A stretch of DNA of 64,000 nt from Chelydra serpentina. Lineage: Eukaryota > Chordata > Testudines > Chelydridae. Below are positions 1 through 8,335 of this stretch, one piece after another. The stretch lies in NCBI GenBank assembly GCA_037349315.1, contig JBAIAC010000008.1, positions 37,980,001 to 38,044,000 of the forward strand, written 5' to 3'. Each line of letters begins with the position of its first letter. Positions within the stretch are counted from its first letter, which is position 1. The translations under genes were made by a program, and so were the position numbers. The notes under the pieces were generated by a model. The model was not told the origin of the DNA and did no database searches. It worked only from the letters and a program-made list of their open reading frames with translations.

Positions 1-1
1 G

Positions 2-3000
2 GCGCGGCGATGGTGGGATCTAGGGAAGGTACGCGCCCGGCTCTTCTGCCGTGACTACACCCGGGGCGCCAGCCGACGGAGGGATGCGACGATAGAGCAG
101 TTGGAACGGGAGGTCTTAGAGCTGGAGAGGCGTCTGGCCGCCAGCCCTGAGGATCCATCCCTCTGTGGGGCGTGCCGGGAGAAGCGGGAGGAGCTCCGGG
201 AACTCGAAGATCATCGGGCCCGGGGCGCCTTCGTTCGATCCCGCATCCGTCTCCTTCGGGAGATGGATCGCGGCTCCCGCTTCTTCTACGCCCTGGAGAA
301 AAAGAGGGGGGCTAAGAAACACGTCACCTGCCTCCTCGCAGAAGATGGCACCCCCCTCACGGATCCGGTGGAGATGTGCGGGAGGGCCAAGGCCTTCTAC
401 GCGAGCCTTTTCTCCCCAGATCTGACCGATCCTAACGCTTGCAAAGTGCTCTGGGACGAACTCCCTACGGTCAGCACGGGCGACCGAGACCGGCTAGAGC
501 TGCCTCTCACTCTGGCCGAGTTCTCGGAAGCCCTCCGTCGCATGCCGACTAATAAATCTCCGGGACTGGACGGGCTGACCGTGGAGTTCTACCGCGTGTT
601 CTGGGACGTCCTCGGCCCAGACCTTGTCACCGTCTGGGCCGAGTCCTTGCAGGGCGGGGTCCTCCCTCTCTCGTGCAGGCGAGCTGTGCTCGCCTTATTG
701 CCGAAGAAGGGGGACCTCCGCGATTTACGGAATTGGCGTCCCGTCTCGCTCCTCAGCACGGACTATAAAGTCGTAGCAAAGGCCATCTCGCTGCGGCTTG
801 GGTCCGTGCTGGCGGACGTGGTCCACCCAGACCAGACCTACACCGTCCCGGGCCGCACCATTCTCGACAACCTGTATCTGGTCCGGGATCTCTTGGAGCT
901 TGGGTGTAGGGATGGTCTGTCGTTCGCCCTCCTGTCTCTGGATCAGGAGAAGGCGTTCGACAGGGTGGATCACGGGTACCTCCTGAGCACTCTGCGAGCG
1001 TTTGGCTTTGGGCCCCAGTTTGTGGGTTTTCTTCAGGTGCTGTACGCCTCCGCAGAGTGTCTGGTCAGGCTCAACTGGACCCTGACCGAGCCGGTCAGCT
1101 TCGGGCGAGGAGTACGGCAGGGGTGCCCCCTCTCGGGCCAGCTGTACGCTCTGGCGATCGAGCCCTTCCTCTGTCTCCTCCGCAGGAGGTTGACGGGGTT
1201 GGTGCTCCGAGAGCCGGAGCTGCGGCTGGTCCTGTCGGCGTACGCCGACGATGTGCTCCTCGTGGTCCAGGACCCGGGCGACTTGGTGCGGGTGGAGGCT
1301 TGCCAGGCGATCTACTCGGCGGCCTCCTCTGCCCGGGTCAACTGGGTCAAGAGCTCTGGCCTGGTGGTAGGGGACGGGTGGCAGGCGAGCTCCCTCCCAC
1401 CCGCGCTTCAGGCCATCAGGTGGAGCACGGGTCCGCTACTCTATCTCGGCGTTTACCTTTCTGCCACGCATCCATCCCCGCCGGAGAACTGGCAAGGTTT
1501 AGAAGGCAGGGTGATAGAGCGGATCCGGAAATGGACAGGACTACTCCGGTGTCTCTCCTTTCGAGGGAGAGCACTGGTAATCAATCAATTAGTCCTGTCC
1601 ATGCTCTGGTACCGGCTCAACACCCTGGTCCCGGCCCCGGGTTTCCTGGCCAACCTCCGGACGTCGATTCTGGAGTTCTTTTGGTCAGGACTGCACTGGG
1701 TCTCTGCAGGGGTTCTCCATCTTCCTCTGGAGGAGGGTGGGCAGGGCCTGAAGTGTCCACACACTCAGGTCCATGTCTTCCGTCTCCAGGCCCTGCAGAG
1801 GCTCCTTTATGGTGCAGGTAGTCCGGCGTGGAGCGTATTGGCGCACGCCTTCCTACGCCGCTTCCGAGGGCTCCGATATGACCGGCAGCTCCTTTATCTC
1901 CATCCGAGAGGTCTTCCGCGAGACCTCTACGGGCTGCCGGTCTTCTACCAGGACCTCCTCCGGACCTGGAAGCTATTCTCAGCGACCAGGTCCGTGGCGG
2001 CCACCGAGGGGGCAGATCTCCTCGCGGAGCCCCTGCTACACAACCCCCAGCTCCGTGTGCAGGTGGCGGAGTCCCCCTCGGTGCGCCAGAGGTTGGTCCT
2101 GGCAGAGGTCACTAGGGTCGGAGACCTCCTGGACTACGACCGGGGAGACTGGCTGGATCCCCTGACGCTTGCTCAGCGCATGGGGCTCTCCAGACCTCGT
2201 ACTCCCCGGCGCGTACTTCAGGAGGTGAAGGCTGCTTTGCCGCCCGCTGCTCAGGTTTACCTCGACCGGGTCCTGCAAGAGGGTACGCCCCGCCCTCCCT
2301 TCACCCCAAGCCCTCCGGACCTTTTTATTGGGCCCCTGCCCCGTGGACCCAACAGGGTCCCCTGTCCCTTCACGGTGAGCCGGCTGCACGAACTACAGCC
2401 CATCCGCTTCCAGACCGCGCCAAGGAAACATCTATACACGCTCGTGCTCCACACCCTTCATCTCCTCGCCCTCACGTCCCGCCCCGATACGAAATGGCGG
2501 GACCTCCTGCCACCTCTAGAGGGTGAGAAGCCCCGGTGGGCCAGCCTTTACTCCTCCTTAGTCCCAAGGCCCGCCGGGGACGTCAGTTGGCGGCTCCTTC
2601 ACGGAGCCGTGAGCACGGGCGTGTACTTGGCGCGGTTCACCCCTATCCCCAACACATGTCCCTTCTGCGGTGTGAGGGAGACCCTGGCGCACATTTATCT
2701 GGAGTGCATCAGGCTTCAGCCCCTGTTCCGGCTCCTCTTGGACATTTTGTTGAGGTTTTGGTTGCACTTTTCCCCTCACCTTTTTATTTATGCACTTCCA
2801 ATCCGCGGCCCCACGAAGTCGCGGGACCTCCTGGTCAACCTCCTCCTGGCCATAGCTAAACTGGCCATCTACAAAACCAGGGTGAGGAGGTTGGCCAATG
2901 GAGGCTTCTGTGACTGTGGGGCCTATTTTCGATCCTCTGTTCGTTCACGCATCCGGGCAGAGTTCCTCTGGGCAGCATCCACTGGCTCCCTTGACACCTT

Positions 3001-3073
3001 TGAGGAGCAGTGGGCGCTGTCCGGGGTTCTCTGCTCGGTGTCCCCTTCTGGTACACTTCGTTTGACCCTTTGA
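2..3073 (+). CDS. ORF2 of Tx1-like LINE copy 1: reverse transcriptase (5' partial)
   Basis: The frame is open from base 2 to the TGA at 3071-3073, about 1023 codons. It is the downstream part of a LINE ORF2 protein, which reverse-transcribes the element RNA at the nicked target. RT motifs appear in order: NKSPGLDGLT (from 551), LRNWRPVSLLSTDYK (about 727-775), AFDRVDH (about 953), RQGCPLSG (about 1115) and the catalytic YADD at 1241-1252. A thumb-like region follows, then near 2655-2710 a CX2CX7HX4C finger (CPFCG...HIYLEC), usual at the ORF2 C-terminus in this group. Unlike copy 2, base 8-10 is CGA (Arg), so the frame reads on toward an endonuclease outside the window. No internal stop or frameshift is visible, so this copy may have been competent recently. 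The true start is not in the window. Confidence 0.88.
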   Translation, partial: ARRWWDLGKVRARLFCRDYTRGASRRRDATIEQLEREVLELERRLAASPEDPSLCGACREKREELRELEDHRARGAFVRSRIRLLREMDRGSRFFYALEKKRGAKKHVTCLLAEDGTPLTDPVEMCGRAKAFYASLFSPDLTDPNACKVLWDELPTVSTGDRDRLELPLTLAEFSEALRRMPTNKSPGLDGLTVEFYRVFWDVLGPDLVTVWAESLQGGVLPLSCRRAVLALLPKKGDLRDLRNWRPVSLLSTDYKVVAKAISLRLGSVLADVVHPDQTYTVPGRTILDNLYLVRDLLELGCRDGLSFALLSLDQEKAFDRVDHGYLLSTLRAFGFGPQFVGFLQVLYASAECLVRLNWTLTEPVSFGRGVRQGCPLSGQLYALAIEPFLCLLRRRLTGLVLREPELRLVLSAYADDVLLVVQDPGDLVRVEACQAIYSAASSARVNWVKSSGLVVGDGWQASSLPPALQAIRWSTGPLLYLGVYLSATHPSPPENWQGLEGRVIERIRKWTGLLRCLSFRGRALVINQLVLSMLWYRLNTLVPAPGFLANLRTSILEFFWSGLHWVSAGVLHLPLEEGGQGLKCPHTQVHVFRLQALQRLLYGAGSPAWSVLAHAFLRRFRGLRYDRQLLYLHPRGLPRDLYGLPVFYQDLLRTWKLFSATRSVAATEGADLLAEPLLHNPQLRVQVAESPSVRQRLVLAEVTRVGDLLDYDRGDWLDPLTLAQRMGLSRPRTPRRVLQEVKAALPPAAQVYLDRVLQEGTPRPPFTPSPPDLFIGPLPRGPNRVPCPFTVSRLHELQPIRFQTAPRKHLYTLVLHTLHLLALTSRPDTKWRDLLPPLEGEKPRWASLYSSLVPRPAGDVSWRLLHGAVSTGVYLARFTPIPNTCPFCGVRETLAHIYLECIRLQPLFRLLLDILLRFWLHFSPHLFIYALPIRGPTKSRDLLVNLLLAIAKLAIYKTRVRRLANGGFCDCGAYFRSSVRSRIRAEFLWAASTGSLDTFEEQWALSGVLCSVSPSGTLRLTL

Positions 3074-3137
3074 CCACACTCCCATTCCTGTTTTTTCATT
3101 TTTTGTCCCCCGGAATTACTTGGTATCCAGGTCCTGT

Positions 3138-3200
3138 GGATCCCTCCTCTTAGGCTGAAGGGGGGGATCCTTTAGCAGTGGGCGGGCTTCGCCCGCCCAC
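3138..3200 (+). other. Paired stem-loops in Tx1-like 3' UTR, copy 1
   Basis: Stem-loop 1 (3138-3170): GGATCCC pairs with GGGATCC (3164-3170), then after a bulged T the CCTCTT (3146-3151) pairs with AAGGGG (3158-3163) with one G-U pair; the loop is AGGCTG. Stem-loop 2 (3178-3200) is a perfect 10-bp stem, GTGGGCGGGC with GCCCGCCCAC, and a TTC loop. Such 3' hairpins are often the RT recognition site in non-LTR elements; that role is inferred here. Confidence 0.7.
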
Positions 3201-3247
3201 TTCCCGGATCCCAATAAGAACATACTGGTTCCTTACCACTTCCCTAT

Positions 3248-3259
3248 AGCCCTCTGGCC
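3248..3259 (+). repeat. 12-bp junction repeat, left copy
   Basis: AGCCCTCTGGCC lies exactly between the 3' end of LINE copy 1 and the leader of copy 2, and recurs at 11210-11221 after copy 2. It is best read as the target-site duplication of copy 2, made at the 3' boundary of copy 1. It could instead be part of the element's own 3' end. Confidence 0.6.
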
Positions 3260-4608
3260 GGGAAGGAGGTAGAGGACTGCTGCTCCTGCTCATCTTGCTG
3301 GGGCTGCTGCTTGGCCCTGGCCCTCCCAGCTCCTGTTTGCTGCTACTGCTGCTCCAGCTTCTCCCCTGGCTAGGCCAGGCACCCCTCCCATTACTCCACT
3401 CTCTGGTTGCTGGCTGCCTGGCAGCTGAACCCCCCCCCCAACACCTTGGTTGCTGCTACTCCTGCTGCTGCAGCAACCCCTTGGGGGGGAGGGGGCCTGC
3501 TGGCCCTCTCCCCAGAGGAGGGGTGTGAGGGACCCCTGCTCCAGCCGCTGCTGTGACCACCACCACCATCTGTGAGGGGTCCTGCCTGACCACCGGACCA
3601 CCGCCTGGAGTTGCTGGAGCTGCTGCTGCTGCCCTGTTTGCTGCCAGGAAGCTGCTGGTACCCAGAGGAGGAAGACCCGGAAGACCGTCGGCGGAGACTC
3701 TGCAGACCACCGTGGAGGGGGCCTCCAAGAACTGAGTAATTTTTCGAACTGTGCTCTAGTGGTGGGGGTATTGACTGTGTTTGTAGGGGCACAGGGGGTG
3801 TGGCGTAGAGCCTGCCCCCTGCTTCATCTGTGCCCCCTCCAACCCCCACCACCACCGCTGCCCCCTCCTCCACCACCTCTGCTGCCTGCTCACCATTTGC
3901 CCCGGTTCCTGCCTCTGGACTCAGCCGCTTGCCTGGCTATCTGAGCCCGTTTCCACCTTTTGGGCCTGAAGCAGCAGCCAGCCCAACAATTGACTTTGCA
4001 CAAGCGCACGTGGGTGCACGTGCCCCTCCCCATTCCCCTTGGACTGACCCTCCCCCTCCATCAGCACGCCCCTTGCTTTGTCCCTTGCCACCTGCCCCAT
4101 TTCCCCTTGCAGCTATCTGGGCCCCTCTCCTTTTTTGGTCCCAGCCCCTTGCTAGTTTCAGTTTTGCCTGCTCCGCCCCTCTCCCTCTGCAGCCTTGTTT
4201 GTTTGCCCTGCCCTAGCCCTGAAACTAGTCCATTGGTTTTCTGCCCCATTCCCAGTTGGTTGTCTCCCTCCCCCTGAAGCTCCATTTGCCCTGATTAGCC
4301 CCCCGCTTTTGTGAACCCACGCCCCCTCCCATGCGCTTGTGCCCCTCCCCTGTTTAATTTTGACCCTATCTCACTGCACCCCCACGCTGTTATATCATCC
4401 CCTCCCCTAGTGCAACAAGCGGAGCCGGATTTCCCATCTTGAGTTGGTGACTGAACCCTATCCCCGCACTAGTCCGAGACAACCCTGAACCCTGTCCCCA
4501 CTTTTTGTGCCCTCCTCACCTGCCTGCAGCCTAGCAGGGAGGAGTGGTCACCCCAATTCCTCTCCCCACCCCCCCTCTCAAGAGTTTTCCCTTCCTCCCC
4601 TGCTCATC
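3260..4608 (+). promoter_or_regulatory. 5' leader of Tx1-like copy 2
   Basis: About 1.35 kb lies between the insertion junction and the ORF1 ATG. It is rich in CTG/CAG-like triplets at 3275-3670 and in CCN runs at 3830-4600, with no convincing coding frame despite several long chance ORFs on both strands. Full-length LINEs carry an internal promoter in this position; I see no TATA box or other clear promoter element, so promoter function is inferred from position only. Confidence 0.4.
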
Positions 4609-5994
4609 ATGGCAGGCGATATGGAGGGAGAAGCCCCTCCAGACGGCACGGCCTCCCCTCCTCCGCTTGTTCCCCCGTCACCCTCCCAAGCCTCTACCTT
4701 AACCGCCGCTGCCGAACCACCTGCTCTAGCCCCCGCTGGGGCACCAGCAGCGGCGGACACTGAAGAGACCTCCGCTGCTGCCACGTCCCTCCCCCACCAT
4801 GATTCTGGGGGAGCCCCCCAAGCCGGCAGGAAGGGCCAGGGTAAAAAGAAGGGTAAGGGCCCCGCGACAAAGGCCAGGTCCTCCATGGCAGAGGCAGCCA
4901 CTACTGCCACGGCATCCTTCCCTGCTGTTCCCTCTACCAGCTCTGCGGGTGTCCCACCCCCGGCCCCCAGAGCATACGCCCAGGTGGCAGCAACACCCCC
5001 ACCTGCCGCAACGTCACCTAACCCGCCCACCGCCTCAGCTACCATCTATAGCGGCCGGGGCCCCTTTCCCACCTTGACCAGGAGGCATGGCGTCCGTTGC
5101 CTCCTGGTACCCGCCTCGCCCCACGTAGAAACCTATGTGCGGGCATTGGCGAGGGTGGTGGGGCCCACAGCCATCGTAGCGGCCTCCAAAATGTATGGAA
5201 AGGTAGTCTTCTTCCTCGCATCGGAGGCCGCGGCCCAAGAGGCGGTGGAGAAGGGCCTGGCGGTGGGGGGAGTGTTCATCCCATTAGAGCTGCTGGAGGA
5301 CTTGGGCGTCTGCCTAGTCCTCACTTCCGTCCCTCCCTTCCTCCCCAATGCCGCCCTGTTGCCTGCCCTCTCCGCCCTGGGGAGACCCATCTCTGTAGTC
5401 AGCCCTCTCCCACTGGGCTGCAAAGACCCCGCCCTCCGTCACATCCTCTCGTTCCGCCGGCAGGTGCAGCTCCAAATGCCGCCGGCTGCACGTGACAGGG
5501 AGGCGCTCGAGGGGTCCTTTATGGTCCCCTATCACGGGGCCCGTTACCGGGTATACTATTCTACGGGGGAGGCTCGGTGCTACCTCTGCCGGGCGATGGG
5601 ACACGTCCGGAGGGACTGTCCCTTGGCCCGGCAAGGAGGAGCATCCGAGACCCCCGAGCCCCGGCAGGGCGTCGGCCCTGTCATCGCCAGCGCCCCTGAA
5701 TGCCCGGTGCCCAGAGCCGCCCCTCCTCCTTCCCAGTCCACTGCTGCTCCCACTCGGGCCCTGGGAGTACCTCCCCCAGTGTGCCCAGATGAGTGGGAGA
5801 GGCCCGCCGTGAACAGTCTGCTGAGGCCTGTGGAGGAGGGTGAGGCAGGGATACCGCCGGGCGTGGGAGAGGGCCCGCCCCAGAGAGATTTTTCCCACCA
5901 CTTCCTCCCCGAGTCCCTAAGAAATCGCCCCTCCCCCTTGACCCGACCCTTACTAGCCAGCCCCCGGCTGAAGCCATGGAGGACTGGGCCTTAG
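4609..5994 (+). CDS. ORF1 N-terminal segment of Tx1-like LINE (gag-like, CCHC zinc knuckle)
   Basis: This frame encodes the RNA-binding ORF1 protein of copy 2, which coats element RNA in LINE particles. The ATG at 4609 is chosen because it has A at -3 and G at +4; the frame is open further up (to 4507) but that part resembles leader. The first ~145 residues are Pro/Ala/Ser/Thr-rich with a basic GKKKGKGP patch. A gag-like globular region follows (from about 5050) and ends in one CX2CX4HX4C knuckle, CYLCRAMGHVRRDC, at 5578-5619. The last part of the frame, after about 5870, looks out of phase: the frame starting one base earlier is also open and runs directly into the next segment. A single indel between the knuckle and 5870 is therefore likely. 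Confidence 0.65.
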   Translation: MAGDMEGEAPPDGTASPPPLVPPSPSQASTLTAAAEPPALAPAGAPAAADTEETSAAATSLPHHDSGGAPQAGRKGQGKKKGKGPATKARSSMAEAATTATASFPAVPSTSSAGVPPPAPRAYAQVAATPPPAATSPNPPTASATIYSGRGPFPTLTRRHGVRCLLVPASPHVETYVRALARVVGPTAIVAASKMYGKVVFFLASEAAAQEAVEKGLAVGGVFIPLELLEDLGVCLVLTSVPPFLPNAALLPALSALGRPISVVSPLPLGCKDPALRHILSFRRQVQLQMPPAARDREALEGSFMVPYHGARYRVYYSTGEARCYLCRAMGHVRRDCPLARQGGASETPEPRQGVGPVIASAPECPVPRAAPPPSQSTAAPTRALGVPPPVCPDEWERPAVNSLLRPVEEGEAGIPPGVGEGPPQRDFSHHFLPESLRNRPSPLTRPLLASPRLKPWRTGP

Positions 5995-7064
5995 TACAGG
6001 GGAAGCGGGGCAAGCGGAAGGCTCGAGCCCCGCTCCTTTCCACCAATGCGGAAGCCCCCCGGAAGACCAGGAAGGGGGGCACTGATGCCGAGCCTTCCGC
6101 TTTGCCCCCGAGCGGCTTTTGTCCGCCAGAACCGGCTGGGAAAGACGTGGCAGCACTGGAAGGTATTACCGCCCCTCCCTCGGAAGCCCCTGATAGAGCC
6201 CCATCTGCCCCCTTTGTCGACCCTGCGCGCCCTGACCCGAGCATCGCTTCAGGTGCCGGCGGGGAAAACCCCGGGGAGGCAGAAGGTGACCTGCCCTCCA
6301 TCTACAAGGAGATCGAGGCCCTGGGTCTGACCCCAATCACCCAGGGGGAGGACGACCCTTTACCAGCAGGCCTCGATCTCAATGACCTCACCCCGGTGCC
6401 CCTTTCCCCCCTCTCCACATGCTCCCTCCCCTTGACCGCTGGTTCCGCTCCCACCTCCGAGGATCCCCTGGGATCTTCCACCTGCCCGGTCGCAAGTGAC
6501 ATCTCGCTGACGGCCGCCAAGCCTCCTGAAGCGACGGCCAGTGCCCTGCGGCCGGGACCCGAATCCCAGGGGGTACCCCTCATTGGGGTGGGACAACGGT
6601 TCTCCTTCCCAGGCGGGGACCCCGCAAATATCTGTCCACCTCCCGATGCCGTGGCTGTAACACGAGCCATCATACCAGAGCCCGGCATCGTGGGGGGTCC
6701 CCTTCCCAATTCCCAGATCCCTCAGCCACACCAAGGGAGACCACCTCCCAGTGGCCCAGCTCCTGTGGCTCAGGATCCTCTACCTGTTCCTCAGCCCGGC
6801 ACTGCTCATGTCCCTTTCCCTGCCCCTACTTCTGATCCCTGCCTTGCCCCTGATGCTGTCCCAATCTCCTGCACCTCCCATGGTGACACTGCCGCCCCTG
6901 GGGCTGTCTCCCTCCCCTTAACAGAGGATGACCCCCAGGGAGCGGCTCCAGTATTTCCTTGTCCCGAACCACCAGAGTCTGCTCTTCTCCCTCCACCACC
7001 TCCCCCAACTAAGCCGAATTTTGGGTTGGGCCCTAAGGTGCCGGCCCAGCGGGAGCTGCGTTGA
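5976..7064 (+). CDS. ORF1 middle segment of Tx1-like LINE (proline-rich)
   Basis: This frame overlaps the end of the N-terminal segment and is open upstream of its ATG back to about 5870, so it is probably the continuation of ORF1 after a frameshift and not a separate gene. It begins with MEDWALVQ and a strongly basic stretch (GKRGKRKARA, possibly RNA-binding or nuclear localising), followed by a long low-complexity Pro/Ala/Ser-rich region with no recognisable domain. It ends at a TGA at 7062-7064, after which the same frame stays open to 7472. The stop is therefore probably a mutation. Function beyond ORF1 is unknown. Confidence 0.5.
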   Translation: MEDWALVQGKRGKRKARAPLLSTNAEAPRKTRKGGTDAEPSALPPSGFCPPEPAGKDVAALEGITAPPSEAPDRAPSAPFVDPARPDPSIASGAGGENPGEAEGDLPSIYKEIEALGLTPITQGEDDPLPAGLDLNDLTPVPLSPLSTCSLPLTAGSAPTSEDPLGSSTCPVASDISLTAAKPPEATASALRPGPESQGVPLIGVGQRFSFPGGDPANICPPPDAVAVTRAIIPEPGIVGGPLPNSQIPQPHQGRPPPSGPAPVAQDPLPVPQPGTAHVPFPAPTSDPCLAPDAVPISCTSHGDTAAPGAVSLPLTEDDPQGAAPVFPCPEPPESALLPPPPPPTKPNFGLGPKVPAQRELR

Positions 7065-7472
7065 GGGTCCGCCCCTTGCCTGTCTGTTTCGGTGGGCCAT
7101 AGGGCTGTGTCAGGGGCCCCTTTTTTCGATAGCCGGGAGCCAGTAACCCCGGCCCCCCATACGCTGCGAGAGGAGCTGCGGGAGTTCCTGGAGGACATCC
7201 GGGGCTCCCGCAACAAAGTACAGCTCGCTCTCCAGCGATGGGGGGATTTCCACCAAATCCTCCAGGCCGCGAGGGCCCTCATGGGGGAGGGCAAAGGGAC
7301 TGGGAAGCAGGCCGTCACGACCTACCAACGGGTCCGCCTTTTCCGTGACTCACTACTCAGCTACGGGGTGGGTCACGGATTGTTACGCGGCCCGATGGGG
7401 GCCGTGAGTGACTCTGCAAGCAAGGATCCCCCCCAGCCCTCCTCATGGCATCTCTCCTCTTCGCAACATTGA
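7065..7472 (+). pseudogene. ORF1 C-terminal segment of Tx1-like LINE
   Basis: After the TGA at 7062 the same frame continues for about 135 codons. Residues from about 7160 are charged and helix-prone (LREELREFLEDIRGSRNK, then QALQRWGDFHQIL-like and RLFRDSLLSYG), quite unlike the proline-rich middle, which supports a real conserved C-terminal domain. The natural stop is at 7470-7472, so ORF1 overlaps the ORF2 start (7445) by 28 bases in a different frame. That arrangement suggests ORF2 is reached by reinitiation or frameshifting. Exact function unknown. Confidence 0.5.
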
Positions 7473-8302
7473 ACACCCGGGGCTGTAGGATGGGTCTCCG
7501 CAGGAGCCAGGTGCTCTCCTTCCTTCGGGAGGGGAGGTACTCTGTAGTATTCCTGCAGGAGACCCATACGGATCCAGCCGCTGAAGATAGCTGGCGGCTG
7601 GAATGGGGGGACAGAGTCTACTTCAGCCATCTCTCTGTTCGCCAGGCTGGAGTGGTGACCTTGTTCTCCCCCGACCTACGGCCTGAGGTGCTGGGGGTTG
7701 CCGAGGCTGTGCCGGGCCGCCTGCTGCACCTACGGGTCCATATGGAGGGGCTCGTGGTCAATCTCGTCAACATCTATGCCCAGACACCGGGCCCGGAACA
7801 ACTTCTTTTCTATCAGCAGGCGTCCACCTTCCTTGGCACCTTGGATCCTCGCGAGTGCCTGGTCCTGGGCGGGGACTTTAACAACACCCTTGAAAAACGG
7901 GACCGCTCGGGGATCGAGCAGTACCCGGCCGCCGCAAACGTCCTCAGGGAGATTGTCGAACATCACTCCCTGGTGGACGTCTGGCGCGACCACCACCCGG
8001 GCGACAGCTCAACCTTCACCTTTGTCCGGGTGGAGGCCCATCGGTCGCACCACTCCCGGTTGGACCGCATCTATTTATCACGTTTTCACCTTTCACGGGC
8101 CCACTCCTCCAGCGTCCGGCTGGCCCTGTTCTCTGATCATCATCTCGCTACCGTGACGGCCTCTCTCTGCGCGGAGAGGCCGGGGCCGGCCTATTGGCAT
8201 TTTAATAACAGTTTGCTGGAGGATGTGGGTTTCGTGGCGTCCTTCCGGGAGTTCTGGCTGGCCTGGCGAGGGCAGCAGCACACCTTTCCCTCGGCGCGGT
8301 GA
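7445..8302 (+). CDS. ORF2 of Tx1-like copy 2: APE-type endonuclease domain
   Basis: This is the N-terminal part of the ORF2 polyprotein, the endonuclease that nicks target DNA to prime reverse transcription. All signature residues of the exonuclease-endonuclease-phosphatase fold are visible: Asn10 (LNTRG), Glu39 (QETH), Tyr111 (NIYAQ), Asp144/Asn146 (GGDFNN), Asp207 (SRLDRIY) and the SDHH pair at 231-232. The domain ends near residue 240. The frame stops at TGA 8300-8302, where copy 1 has CGA (base 8-10). The RT frame at 8336 is in the same phase (all positions 2 mod 3), so this is one ORF2 split by a single CpG-type nonsense change. The catalytic domain itself looks intact. Confidence 0.88.
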   Translation: MASLLFATLNTRGCRMGLRRSQVLSFLREGRYSVVFLQETHTDPAAEDSWRLEWGDRVYFSHLSVRQAGVVTLFSPDLRPEVLGVAEAVPGRLLHLRVHMEGLVVNLVNIYAQTPGPEQLLFYQQASTFLGTLDPRECLVLGGDFNNTLEKRDRSGIEQYPAAANVLREIVEHHSLVDVWRDHHPGDSSTFTFVRVEAHRSHHSRLDRIYLSRFHLSRAHSSSVRLALFSDHHLATVTASLCAERPGPAYWHFNNSLLEDVGFVASFREFWLAWRGQQHTFPSAR

Positions 8303-8335
8303 TGGTGGGATATAGGGAAGGTACGCGCCCGGCTC

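Larger units (their letters stand above)
1..3247 (+). mobile_element. Tx1-like non-LTR retrotransposon, copy 1 (5' part outside window)
   Basis: This is the 3' part of a GC-rich LINE. Window base 1 aligns with base 8293 of the second copy at a constant offset of 8292, with only a few percent differences. It holds the end of ORF2 to the natural stop, then a 3' UTR of about 170 bases with two stem-loops, ending just before AGCCCTCTGGCC. The APE endonuclease (seen in copy 2), the RT and a C-terminal CCHC finger place it in the L1/Tx1 group; the Tx1 label is by recognition of the RT and C-terminal motifs, not by a tree. The 5' half lies outside the window. Confidence 0.85.

Noticed and set aside
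1057..1821. 254-codon frame overlapping ORF2 of LINE copy 1
   Set aside because: Shadow of the RT gene in another frame; a similar shadow occurs in copy 2 but follows the conserved DNA.
3290..4285. Several overlapping frames on both strands in the LINE leader
   Set aside because: CTG- and CCN-rich composition keeps all frames open; no domain, and ORF1 has a better start at 4609.
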